Shown: positions 16,894-24,578 of the stretch, one piece after another
How positions within the stretch are numbered: the stretch's first letter is position 1
Layout of the letters: each line of letters starts with the position of its first letter
From: Knoellia sp. p5-6-4
Lineage (GTDB): Bacteria; Actinomycetota; Actinomycetes; Actinomycetales; Dermatophilaceae
NCBI RefSeq assembly: GCF_029222705.1
Contig: NZ_JARGZF010000001.1
Span: forward strand, 492,437 to 556,436
Direction: 5' to 3'
Length of the DNA stretch: 64,000 bases
Program-made: the position numbers and the translations under genes
Notes under the pieces: generated by a model
Databases searched by the model: none
Told to the model about the DNA's origin: nothing
What the model saw: the letters and a program-made list of their open reading frames with translations, nothing else

Positions 16894-17339
16894 TGAACCC
16901 CCTGGATGGTCGGAGCCTGCCCGGCCCCGGAAGGTGTCTCCGTCAGATAACGGCGAATCGACCATTTCCTACCGTGTGGGGCGCCCCTTTCGCGCCCTTT
17001 CTCACGACTCTCGGCCGTTCGGCTGACGCCAGGCACCTCAGCGGAGGAGGCCCGGGATCCGGCAATGCGCCCGAGGCCTGCTCCCCCATGCGGGTTTGCT
17101 GCGATGGCGCGCAGTTGCTCACAACTTCCGGGGGGTGGCATCGGTCACCCGGCCAGGATCGGCGTCAGGTGAGGCTGGGTCCGCGTCAACGCGCGGTGAT
17201 GTATGAGGCCAAGGGCGCACGGCGCACAAGCGGGGCACCGCGCCCCGGCTCCCCCGTGCCGGAGGCGCGGCGCCCCGATCGTTCCCCCGATGCCCTCCGC
17301 CGGCGACGTCCCGATGGCCGTCTGCGGAGGACGCGTGGG
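16894..17339. other. intergenic stretch between subtilase start and the 87-residue ORF
   Basis: About 446 bp without a gene I can support. On the minus strand it should hold the subtilase promoter and leader. Several GC-rich inverted patches occur (for example GGGGCGCC-type runs near 16980 and the GGGCACCG/CGGTGCC-type runs near 17230-17270), but none matches a riboswitch or named RNA that I recognise. Confidence 0.5.
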
Positions 17340-17603
17340 TCAGCGCGCCTGGGCTGCGCTGAAGATGCCGAACAGTGCGTCGCCGTACTTGGCGAAGAAG
17401 TGGTCGACGCCCTTGCCGTCGCCGGACTTCGTCGACAGCGCCTCCAGCTCGTTCTGGGAGCGCGGGATGGTGAACTTCTCGAACATCGTGACGCTGAGCG
17501 GGATGCCCTGCGCCTCCGTCTGCTCGAGCGCCCAGGCGAGCTGCTCCTCGGTGAGCGCCTCGCCGCCGAAGAACAGGTGTGCCTCGGCGAAGAGGTCGGA
17601 CAT
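17340..17603 (-). CDS. hypothetical 87-residue protein downstream of nrdJ
   Basis: ATG at 17603 opens an acidic, codon-biased frame (FAEAHLFFGGEALTEEQLAW, then GIPLSVTMFEKFTIPRSQNE and a C-terminal FFAKYGDALFGIFSAA). The composition, with balanced charged and aromatic residues, is that of a real small helical protein and unlike the Arg/Pro/Ala-rich antisense frames around it. The open frame extends upstream through the palindrome at 17634 without another ATG, and I see no ribosome site before 17603. I do not recognise the family. Confidence 0.5.
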   Translation of the reverse strand: MSDLFAEAHLFFGGEALTEEQLAWALEQTEAQGIPLSVTMFEKFTIPRSQNELEALSTKSGDGKGVDHFFAKYGDALFGIFSAAQAR

Positions 17604-17633
17604 CTGCAGGGTGTACCAGTTGGCCGAGAAGGC

Positions 17634-17665
17634 GGTGGGCCCGGAGCGATCGCTCCGGGCCCACC
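17634..17665. terminator. 32-bp perfect palindrome after nrdJ
   Basis: GGTGGGCCCGGAGCGA (17634-17649) followed directly by its exact complement (17650-17665). It begins 19 bp past the nrdJ stop on the minus strand. As RNA it would fold into a very stable hairpin of about 14 bp with a 4-nt loop, a typical actinobacterial terminator without a U-tract. Confidence 0.8.
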
Positions 17666-17683
17666 GTTTACTAACTGCTGGAG

Positions 17684-20596
17684 TCAGCTGCAGCCGCTGG
17701 TGCTGCCGCAGCCCTCACAGACGTAGCAGGAACCAGCCGGGCGCATCTTCGTGCCGCAGGTCATGCAGATCGGCGCGTCAGCAGCCTTGCCCTGGAACTT
17801 CTCCAGCAGCTCGGCCGAGCTCGCCACACCGCTAACCTCACGAGCGGAGGCAGCGCCGGCGCCGAACTTCACCTCACCCGACTTGTCGTCCTTCGCCTCG
17901 GCCGGCTTGGCCGCCTTGGCGACGGGAGCCGACTGCTGCAGGCTCTCGAGCTCGTCCTCGATCTCCTCGTCCGACTCCTCGGAAACCGGGGCGTACGAAC
18001 CGGTCTCGAGCTGGCGGGCCCGCTCCTCCGCGGTGTGGATCCCCATGAACGAGCGGGTCTCGAAGTCCATGTGGTCCAGCGCCAGGCGGCGGAAGACGTA
18101 GTCCATGATCGACTGCGCCATGCGCACGTCCGGGTCGTCCGTGAGGCCGGCCGGCTCGAAGCGCAGGTTGGTGAACTTCTCGACGAAGGTCTCCAGCGGC
18201 ACGCCGTACTGCAGGCCGATCGAGACGGCGATCGAGAAGGCATCCATCACGCCGGCCAGGGTCGAGCCCTGCTTGCCGAACTTGAGGAAGATCTCGCCCA
18301 GCTCGCCGTTCTCGTAGGTGCCGGCAGTGAGGTAGCCCTCGGCACCGCCGACCGCGAACGAGGTGGTCTGCGAGGTCCGGCGCTTCGGCAGGCGCTTGCG
18401 CACCGGGCGGTACTCGACGACCTTCTCGACCTTGGCCTCGACGGCCGCGGCCTCAGCAGAGGCAGCCTTGTCCTTGGCGGCCGAGCCACCATCGGACAGC
18501 GGCTGGCCCACCTTGCAGTTGTCGCGGTAGACCGCGATCGCCTTGAGGCCGAGCTTCCAGCCCTGCATGTGGACGTCCTCGATCTGCTCGATCGTCGCGT
18601 CCTCCGGCAGGTTCACCGTCTTGCTGATCGCGCCGGACAGGAACGGCTGCACCGCGGCCATCATGCGCACGTGGCCCATCGGGGAGATGGCGCGCGCACC
18701 CATCGCGGTGTCGAACACCTCGTAGTGCTCCGGCTTCAGGCCGGGCGCGTCGATGACGTGGCCCTTGTCGGCGATGTACTCGACGATCGCCTCGATCGAC
18801 TCCTCCTGGTACCCGAGCTTCTTCAGCGCGCGCGGGATGGTCAGGTTGACGATCTGCATCGAGCCGCCGCCGACGAGCTTCTTGAACTTCACCAGCGAGA
18901 AGTCGGGCTCGATGCCGGTGGTGTCGCAGTCCATCATGAAGCCGATGGTGCCGGTCGGGGCGAGCACCGACGCCTGGGCGTTGCGGTAGCCGTTCCTCTC
19001 CCCCACCTTCACCACGGCGTCCCACGCCTTGGTGGCGGCGCGGTGGATGTCGGAGTCCATCGCGTCGAGGGTGCGGATCGCGTCGTTGGCGGCCTGGTGC
19101 TTGCGCATCACGCGCTTGTGCGCGTCCGCGTTCCGGGCGTACCCGGCATACGGCCCGACGACGCCGGCGAGCTCGGCGGAGCGCTTGTAGGCGGCACCGG
19201 TGAGCAGCGAGGTGATCGCCGCGGCGAGCGAGCGCCCACCCTCGGAGTCGTAGCCGTGGCCGGTGGCCATGAGCAGCGCGCCGAGGTTGGCGTAGCCGAT
19301 GCCGAGCTGGCGGTAGTCACGGGTGGTCTCGCCGATGCCCTCGGTCGGGAAGTCGGCGAAGCAGATGGAGATGTCCATCGCCGTGATGACGAGCTCGGCG
19401 ACCTTCTGGAACGTCGCCACGTCGAAGGTGTCGTCGTCCTTGAGGAACTTCAGCAGGTTGAGGCTCGCCAGGTTGCACGAGGAGTTGTCGAGCGACATGT
19501 ACTCCGAGCACGGGTTGGACGCGGTGATGCGGCCGGTCTCGGGGTTGGTGTGCCAGTCGTTGATGGTGTCGTCGTACTGCAGGCCCGGGTCGGCGCACTC
19601 CCACGCGGCCTTCGCGATGTCGCGGAAGAGCTTGCGGGCGTCGACCTCCTCGATGACCTCACCGGTGGTGCGGGAGCGCAGACCGAAGTTGGTGCCCTCC
19701 TCGACCGCGCGCATGAACTCGTCGGAGACGCGCACCGAGTTGTTGGCGTTCTGGTACTGGACCGAGGTGATGTCCTTGCCGCCGAGGTCCATGTCGAAGC
19801 CGGCGTCACGCAGCGCGCGGATCTTGTCCTCCTCGCGCGCCTTGGTCTCGACGAACTCCTCGATGTCGGGGTGGTCGACGTCGAGCACGACCATCTTCGC
19901 CGCGCGGCGGGTGGCGCCACCGGACTTGATGGTGCCCGCGGAGGCGTCGGCGCCGCGCATGAAGGAGACCGGACCGGAGGCGGTGCCACCGGAGGACAGC
20001 AGCTCCTTGGAGGAGCGGATGCGGGAGAGGTTCAGGCCGGCGCCGGAGCCGCCCTGGAAGATCTTGCCCTCCTCCTTGTACCAGTTGAGGATCGAGTCCA
20101 TCGAGTCGTCGACCGCGAGGATGAAGCAGGCGGAGACCTGCTGCGGCGACGACGTGCCGACGTTGAACCAGACCGGGCTGTTGAAGCTGAACACCTGGTG
20201 CAGCAGGGCGTAGGTCAGCTCGTGCTCGAAGACCTCGGCGTCCTCGGGCGTGGCGAAGTAGCCGTGGTCCTTGCCGGCCTTGACGTAGGTCAGCACGACG
20301 CGGTCGATGAGCTGCTTGAGGCTCTGCTCGCGCTTCTCGGTGCCGAGCGCGCCACGGAAGTACTTGGTGGTGACGATCGTGGAGGCGTTGATCGACCAGA
20401 AGTCGGGGAACTCGACGCCGCGCTGCTCGAAGATCGTCGCGCCGGTCTTCCAGTTCTGCTGGACGACGTCGCGCTTCTCCCAGGTCACCTCGTCGTAGGG
20501 GTGCACACCAGGGGTCGTGTAGATCCGCTCGATGGCAATGCCCTTGCCACGACCGTTCTTGCGGGCACCTGCACGTGCTCCGGCGGTTTCTGTCAT
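17684..20596 (-). CDS. nrdJ: adenosylcobalamin-dependent (class II) ribonucleoside-diphosphate reductase
   Basis: 970 residues from the ATG at 20596 with GGGAGG upstream. Class II RNR landmarks: N-terminal IERIYTTPGVHPYDEVTWEK, the substrate-site VWFNVGTSSPQQVSACFI (redox Cys), the IFQGGSGAGLNLSRIR loop, NPCSEYMSLDNSSCNLASLN with the active-site Cys/Asn/Glu region, and LAPTGTIGFMMDCDTTGIEP. The C-terminus carries a TSCPD region (EVVEYRPVRKRLPKRR onward) and a terminal zinc-finger-like CMTCGTKMRPAGSCYVCEGC redox tail. It makes dNTPs in the cytosol and needs B12. It is downstream of nrdR on the same strand, 206 bp apart, and is presumably under NrdR control. Confidence 0.97.
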   Translation of the reverse strand: MTETAGARAGARKNGRGKGIAIERIYTTPGVHPYDEVTWEKRDVVQQNWKTGATIFEQRGVEFPDFWSINASTIVTTKYFRGALGTEKREQSLKQLIDRVVLTYVKAGKDHGYFATPEDAEVFEHELTYALLHQVFSFNSPVWFNVGTSSPQQVSACFILAVDDSMDSILNWYKEEGKIFQGGSGAGLNLSRIRSSKELLSSGGTASGPVSFMRGADASAGTIKSGGATRRAAKMVVLDVDHPDIEEFVETKAREEDKIRALRDAGFDMDLGGKDITSVQYQNANNSVRVSDEFMRAVEEGTNFGLRSRTTGEVIEEVDARKLFRDIAKAAWECADPGLQYDDTINDWHTNPETGRITASNPCSEYMSLDNSSCNLASLNLLKFLKDDDTFDVATFQKVAELVITAMDISICFADFPTEGIGETTRDYRQLGIGYANLGALLMATGHGYDSEGGRSLAAAITSLLTGAAYKRSAELAGVVGPYAGYARNADAHKRVMRKHQAANDAIRTLDAMDSDIHRAATKAWDAVVKVGERNGYRNAQASVLAPTGTIGFMMDCDTTGIEPDFSLVKFKKLVGGGSMQIVNLTIPRALKKLGYQEESIEAIVEYIADKGHVIDAPGLKPEHYEVFDTAMGARAISPMGHVRMMAAVQPFLSGAISKTVNLPEDATIEQIEDVHMQGWKLGLKAIAVYRDNCKVGQPLSDGGSAAKDKAASAEAAAVEAKVEKVVEYRPVRKRLPKRRTSQTTSFAVGGAEGYLTAGTYENGELGEIFLKFGKQGSTLAGVMDAFSIAVSIGLQYGVPLETFVEKFTNLRFEPAGLTDDPDVRMAQSIMDYVFRRLALDHMDFETRSFMGIHTAEERARQLETGSYAPVSEESDEEIEDELESLQQSAPVAKAAKPAEAKDDKSGEVKFGAGAASAREVSGVASSAELLEKFQGKAADAPICMTCGTKMRPAGSCYVCEGCGSTSGCS

Positions 20597-20760
20597 TTGG
20601 TAGGCCTCCCTGACCCCTCGTGGTGGTGTGTGCTCTTCGTCAATTCTCGGTCCGACCACTGACAGTCGACGCTGTCCGTGGTCATCCCCCGTGCGGTCCT
20701 GCTGGCACTGCTGGTCTTGCCCGGCTGGGTGGTGCAGTGGTCGTGCTCTGTGCGTTGGTC

Positions 20761-20798
20761 CCGGTATGCCGCTTGCTCTGGGCCGGGCGGCATACCGG
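20761..20798. repeat. GTATGCCGC hairpin between nrdR and nrdJ
   Basis: CCGGTATGCCGC (20761-20772) pairs perfectly with 20787-20798 across a 14-nt loop. It lies 5 bp past the nrdR stop (20803) inside the nrdR-nrdJ gap, so it could attenuate read-through or protect the nrdR 3' end. The gap also contains no recognisable cobalamin riboswitch. Confidence 0.6.
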
Positions 20799-20802
20799 AG
20801 CT

Positions 20803-21309
20803 CTAGGGCTGCTTGCCGGAGCTGGGCTCCGCGGCGTTCTCGCTCGGCTCGACGCCGGTGGCGTCGCGCTCGGCACGCAGCAGCGTGATGGCGGCCTCGA
20901 AGTCCTCGAGGGAGTCGAAGGCCTGATAGACGGAGGCGAAGCGCAGGTACGCCACCTCGTCGAGCTCGCGGAGCGGACCGAGGATCGCCAGGCCCACCTC
21001 GTGGGCGTCGATCTCGGCGTGCCCCTGCTGGCGGATGCACTCCTCGACCCGCTGGGCCAGGAGGGCGAGGTCGTCCTCGGTGACCGGCCGGCCCTGGCAG
21101 GCCTTGCGGACCCCGGCGAGGACCTTGGAGCGGCTGAACGGCTCGGACGCGCCCGAGCGCTTGACCACGGTGAGGCTCGCGCTCTCGATCGTGGTGAAGC
21201 GGCGCCCGCACTCCGGGCACTGCCGGCGACGGCGGATCGAGCTCCCGTCGTCGGTGGTGCGCGAGTCCATCACCCGGGAGTCCGTGTGGCGGCAGAAGGG
21301 GCAGTGCAT
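20803..21309 (-). CDS. nrdR: transcriptional repressor NrdR
   Basis: 168 residues from the ATG at 21309 (AAGGAG upstream). The N-terminal zinc ribbon has CPFC (Cys3, Cys6) and [10 protein letters not shown] (Cys31, Cys34); the ATP-cone follows (about 50-140, [20 protein letters not shown] and a nucleotide-sensing helix). NrdR senses ATP/dATP and represses ribonucleotide reductase operons. Length and both domains are typical. It precedes nrdJ, and its own promoter region contains two NrdR-box-like sites 32 bp apart, indicating autorepression of an nrdR-nrdJ unit. A short acidic tail ends in SSGKQP. Confidence 0.96.
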   Translation of the reverse strand: MHCPFCRHTDSRVMDSRTTDDGSSIRRRRQCPECGRRFTTIESASLTVVKRSGASEPFSRSKVLAGVRKACQGRPVTEDDLALLAQRVEECIRQQGHAEIDAHEVGLAILGPLRELDEVAYLRFASVYQAFDSLEDFEAAITLLRAERDATGVEPSENAAEPSSGKQP

Positions 21310-21404
21310 GTGGGGCTCCTTCCGCTGCGCTTCTCGACGTGCTTCCTGGGGACGACCATGTGGACCGTCTGGGGACAATCTGTGGGTAACCGGCCTGCGC
21401 CTGT

Positions 21405-21450
21405 GAACTACATGTGGACGAATGACAACGGTGTAACCACTAGATGTAGG
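21405..21450 (-). promoter_or_regulatory. paired NrdR boxes upstream of nrdR
   Basis: ACTACATGT (21407-21415) and ACTAGATGT (21439-21447) share an ACTASATGT core and begin exactly 32 bp apart, the three-turn spacing characteristic of NrdR box pairs. They lie about 100-140 bp upstream of the nrdR ATG on the side where its promoter must be. Confidence 0.65.
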
Positions 21451-21585
21451 GATATCTTGTCCCACCCCGACCCCCGATGCAAGCGGCTCGCTCAAACATC
21501 AGCCGAACGATGTATCGCCGCAGGTCAGAGCCGTGGGAGGCGCGCCGCGCCGTGACGGATGAGGCCCGTGTGACGCCGCCGGCGA

Positions 21586-21689
21586 CCCCACATCTGGGGT
21601 GTGGACGCCCGCCCACACCCCAACATGTGGGGGCACCTGGGGTGGGCACGGGGGTGGGTATGCCGCGTGGCCGGCCCCGCGGCATACCC
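21586..21689. repeat. two adjacent hairpins, the second of the GTATGCCGC family
   Basis: The first (21586-21632) pairs CCCCACATCTGGGGTGTGG with CCACACCCCAACATGTGGGG, about 18 bp with one bulge. The second (21656-21689) pairs GGGTATGCCGCG with its exact complement across a 10-nt loop. Both sit in the gap of about 490 bp between the nrdR start and the stop of the next minus-strand gene. Apart from these hairpins and the NrdR boxes the gap holds no gene that I can support. Confidence 0.6.
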
Positions 21690-21720
21690 CCAGGCTCCCC
21701 GCGGCTCCCCTCTCGGCGTC

Positions 21721-21776
21721 GACACGCTGGGAAACGGCCCTTCAGCGCCCCTCGAAGGGCCCTTTCCCAGCGTGTC
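21721..21776 (-). terminator. long hairpin with GACACGCTGGGAAA arms
   Basis: 21721-21734 pairs perfectly with 21763-21776 (14 bp); after a one-base mismatch an inner GGCCCTTC/GAAGGGCC stem adds 8 bp, leaving a 10-nt loop. It lies 28 bp beyond the stop of the membrane-protein gene (21804), the expected terminator position. A sister copy is at 24506. Confidence 0.75.
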
Positions 21777-21803
21777 GTCGACCAGCGTGTCCTCGACCCG
21801 TCC

Positions 21804-23024
21804 TCAGCCCGGAGCCAGGGCCGGGTGCCTCCGACGGGCCGGCCGCTCCACCTGCGCGGTCTCCCCCACCGCGGCGTGCAGCGGCACCGCGACACCGAGG
21901 CACAGCACGGCGAGCAGCCCGAGGTAGAGCACACTCGCCCACAGGCCGTGCGGGGTGTCGAGGGCGAAGCTCGGTCCGCCGACAGCGGTGGCCGTGAAGA
22001 CCCCCACCGACATGGCGCCGAGGGTGACCAGTCCCGCGAGCGCTCGCGGCACCACCCGCCCACGGCCGCACACGGCATACCCACCGAGCAGGCCGATCAG
22101 GGGCACGGCGAACGCCCCGGCGCCCACGCCGTCCTCGAGGATGGCGAGCGGGTCCGACAGGTCGGAGAACAGCACCGCCGCGAAGAGGAAGGGCGAGAGG
22201 GCCAGCCGGCGGCGGTATCGCGGGTCACCCGTGCGGCGCAGGTGTGCGGCCCACCCGAGCAGCCCGCCCGCCACCAGGCCGGGCAGCAGCACGAAGGCGA
22301 ACGTGCCGACCCAGTCGACCCCCGACTCGTCCCCCGCCACCTCGGCCATGAAGCCCCGGAGGGCACAGGCCCAGGCGAGGCCGACGAGCGCACCGACCGC
22401 GACATGGCCCAGCACGTCCGAGCGCGCACGGGCGGCGCGGGGCTCGCCCGCCGGGTAGGGCAGCGCGGCCGCCACGCACAGCACGAGGACGTGCGTCAGG
22501 CCGAAGAGGGACACCCACGCCCCTCGGGCCGTGCTCATCGGCGCGTCCATGGTGCCGATGAAGGTGAGCAGCAGGAGCCCGAGCACGGCGACAACCGCAG
22601 CCGCGACACGGAGCACCGACCAGCGACGGCGACCGAGCACGAACCCGCCGGCGAGCGCGGTCGCGACAACCATGAGCGACCCGCTGCCGATGCCGCTGGT
22701 GATGAGCTGCTCGAAGATCGTGGGGTCGAGCAGGGCCGACGACAGCAGCAGCGGTGAGAGCGCCAGCCAGCGGGCCGTCCGCGTGCGGCCGGGGCGCCCG
22801 TGGGCAGCCCAGCCGAGGAGTGCCCCCACGGCCGTCCCCGGAAGCAGGAGGAGGGTGAACGTCATCCAGCTGAAGGTCGAGTCGTCCCCGACGAGCTGGA
22901 CCATCCACGAGCGGAACCCCGCCGCCCACACCAGGCCGGCCAGGCCCCCGACCACGACGAAGGGAACCACGCTCGTCCCTGGCCAGGTGCGTGTCGGTGC
23001 CGTCGGCTGCGATGTCGAGACCAC
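21804..23024 (-). CDS. polytopic membrane protein with internal duplication
   Basis: 406 residues from the GTG at 23024, chosen because GGGAGG lies 5 nt upstream of it (an ATG at 23039 would place that site inside the gene). About ten hydrophobic helices. Two halves repeat one another: VGGLAGLVWAAGFRSWM, then LLLLPGTAVGALLGWAAH and WLALSPLLLSSALLDP in the N-half match VGALVGLAWACALRGFM, VLLPGLVAGGLLGWAAH and RLALSPFLFAAVLFSD in the C-half, with the same GDDS/GDES loop between. I recognise no family; a duplicated 5-helix carrier or scaffold is possible. The C-terminal 20 residues are Arg/Pro-rich. Confidence 0.75.
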   Translation of the reverse strand: MVSTSQPTAPTRTWPGTSVVPFVVVGGLAGLVWAAGFRSWMVQLVGDDSTFSWMTFTLLLLPGTAVGALLGWAAHGRPGRTRTARWLALSPLLLSSALLDPTIFEQLITSGIGSGSLMVVATALAGGFVLGRRRWSVLRVAAAVVAVLGLLLLTFIGTMDAPMSTARGAWVSLFGLTHVLVLCVAAALPYPAGEPRAARARSDVLGHVAVGALVGLAWACALRGFMAEVAGDESGVDWVGTFAFVLLPGLVAGGLLGWAAHLRRTGDPRYRRRLALSPFLFAAVLFSDLSDPLAILEDGVGAGAFAVPLIGLLGGYAVCGRGRVVPRALAGLVTLGAMSVGVFTATAVGGPSFALDTPHGLWASVLYLGLLAVLCLGVAVPLHAAVGETAQVERPARRRHPALAPG

Positions 23025-23131
23025 TGTGACCTCCCGCATCAGCGGAGCTGGCCCCTCGAGGCCATGCTACGCACCCAGAGCCCCTGGCGCCGGGCGCTGA
23101 CCGTGTCGGCGCGAGGTGGTTCGCTGGTGCC

Positions 23132-23737
23132 ATGACAGCCGCCGCAGCGACGCCGACCTGGGAGACGCACCCGGTCACGCCCGACCGGTTCGAGGACTTC
23201 GCCGACGTCATCAACGCCAACCGTCGGGCCAACCACTGCTGGTGCCTCTCGCACCGGCTCCAGGACAAGGAGATCACTGAGCTCGGCGGCACCGGCCACG
23301 ACGCCCGCGAGCAGGCCATGCGCCGGCTCTGCGAGCGCGAGCACCCGCCCGGGGTGGTCACCTACCTCGACGGCGAGCCGGCCGGCTGGTGCAACATCGG
23401 CCCCCGCGCGGAGATCACCCGCCTGGCGAGGTCGAAGCTCATGCCGCCCACCGACGACCTGCCCGTTTGGAGCATCGTGTGCGTCGTGGTGCGGTCGGGC
23501 TACCGCAAGAGGGGCGTCACCCGTCCGCTCATCGAGGGTGCCGTGGCGTATGCCGCAGCCCACGGCGCGCCGGCCGTCGAGGCCCACCCCGTCGATCCCC
23601 AGGGCCGGATGGACCTGACCATGGCGTTCGTGGGCACGAAGGCGATGTTCGAGAAGGCGGGCTTCCGCGTAGTCGGCCGCACCGACGCGGTGGCGAGCGG
23701 TATGCCGCGGCTCACCATGCGCCGCGACCTCACCTAG
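23132..23737 (+). CDS. GNAT-family N-acetyltransferase
   Basis: 201 residues starting at the ATG 23132. GNAT fold: WCNIGPRAEITRLARS, then WSIVCVVVRSGYRKRGVTRP, where the R-x-x-G-x acetyl-CoA loop (RKRGV) is clear, and the C-terminal AFVGTKAMFEKAGFRVVGR segment. The early NHCWCLSHRLQDKE segment with two cysteines is seen in a subgroup of actinobacterial GNATs of unknown substrate. It is divergent from the duplicated membrane protein with about 100 bp between starts, and converges with the lipoprotein gene. Confidence 0.82.
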   Translation: MTAAAATPTWETHPVTPDRFEDFADVINANRRANHCWCLSHRLQDKEITELGGTGHDAREQAMRRLCEREHPPGVVTYLDGEPAGWCNIGPRAEITRLARSKLMPPTDDLPVWSIVCVVVRSGYRKRGVTRPLIEGAVAYAAAHGAPAVEAHPVDPQGRMDLTMAFVGTKAMFEKAGFRVVGRTDAVASGMPRLTMRRDLT

Positions 23738-23763
23738 ACGCCCGCCCGCCATCGCGCGCACGG

Positions 23764-24405
23764 TCACTGCAGGATGACCACAAGCGCCGTCTGCCGTCCC
23801 CTGCCGTCGGGCTGACCCAGCCATCGGATGCCGAAGGGTCGAGCGTGCCGCAGGCCAAGGGTCCACGTGACGGCACCGTAGATGAAGTCGGTCTGCACCC
23901 CCTCCACGACGTTGCGGGCCCCGGTTGCCCCGAACCGGTAGCGCCGAGACTCCCTGTCGTAGCGCGCCCCCGGCGTCCCGAGCGGCAGCGGCGGCATCGA
24001 CATGGCATCGACGGGCGAGCACCGCACTCGCAGGAACGCCCGTCCGGTGATGCGGACGGCCTCGGCGGTGCCCCTGTCCCTGACCGGTGAGGAGACGTAC
24101 TCCGCCACGCACCGTGGGGCAGCCCCAATGAAGTCGAGCCAGACGACGTCGCTGCCGCCGCTGCCGTCGGCCGCCTCTCCGCCGGACGCGACGATGTAGG
24201 CCTCCGGGGACGTCACCGCGGAGTCCACCGGCCCCCAGCTGAACCCCGGCGGGACGCCCGGCGAGGCTCGGGCACCAGCCACGTCCGTGCGCCCGGGTGA
24301 GGCGGGCGCAACCACCGCAGACTCACCGGACGACGAATTGGAGCAGCCCAGGCCGATCAGCAGCAGGACGAGACCAGCTCCCCCGAGGCTGAGCCCCGTC
24401 CCCAT
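23764..24405 (-). CDS. lipoprotein with AMIN-like domain
   Basis: 213 residues. Lipoprotein signal at the start (LSLGGAGLVLLLIGLGC, Cys at about 21) followed by a Ser/Gly/Ala-rich linker. The folded part (about 55-213) has ITGRAFLRVRCSPVDAM, NVVEGVQTDFIYGAVTWTLG and a final QTALVVILQ strand, the pattern of AMIN-like beta domains in actinobacterial lipoproteins. Such domains are assumed to bind cell-envelope components. Single-gene unit; its stop is 26 bp from that of the converging GNAT. Confidence 0.65.
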   Translation of the reverse strand: MGTGLSLGGAGLVLLLIGLGCSNSSSGESAVVAPASPGRTDVAGARASPGVPPGFSWGPVDSAVTSPEAYIVASGGEAADGSGGSDVVWLDFIGAAPRCVAEYVSSPVRDRGTAEAVRITGRAFLRVRCSPVDAMSMPPLPLGTPGARYDRESRRYRFGATGARNVVEGVQTDFIYGAVTWTLGLRHARPFGIRWLGQPDGRGRQTALVVILQ

Positions 24406-24505
24406 GTCTCAACGGTGCGCCCGGCGCACCGCCGCGGTCAAGCCCTCTCGGCCACGCGGCATACCTGTCCTTGCAGCATGCACCGCGGCCGCTGAAGGGC
24501 CCGAC

Positions 24506-24561
24506 GACACGCTGGGAAACGGCCCCCGGAGAGCGCCCCATGGGCCGTTTCGCAGCGTGTC
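24506..24561 (-). terminator. long hairpin with GACACGCTGGGAAACGGCCC arm
   Basis: 24506-24525 pairs with 24542-24561 over 20 bp with one mismatch; loop 16 nt. It sits 17 bp past the stop of the MMPL gene. The arm shares its first 14 bases, and most of the rest, with the hairpin at 21721, so the two are copies of one element with diverged loops. Confidence 0.75.
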
Positions 24562-24578
24562 GACCGTCATAGGCAGGG

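Noticed and set aside
20597-20802. Cobalamin riboswitch ahead of nrdJ
   Set aside because: No B12-box-like conserved segments found; only a short hairpin at the nrdR end.
21354-21420. DnaA-box cluster or replication origin near nrdR (TGTGGGTAA, TGTGGACGA)
   Set aside because: Only one or two loose matches, no dnaA/dnaN/gyr genes nearby; the NrdR-box explanation is better.
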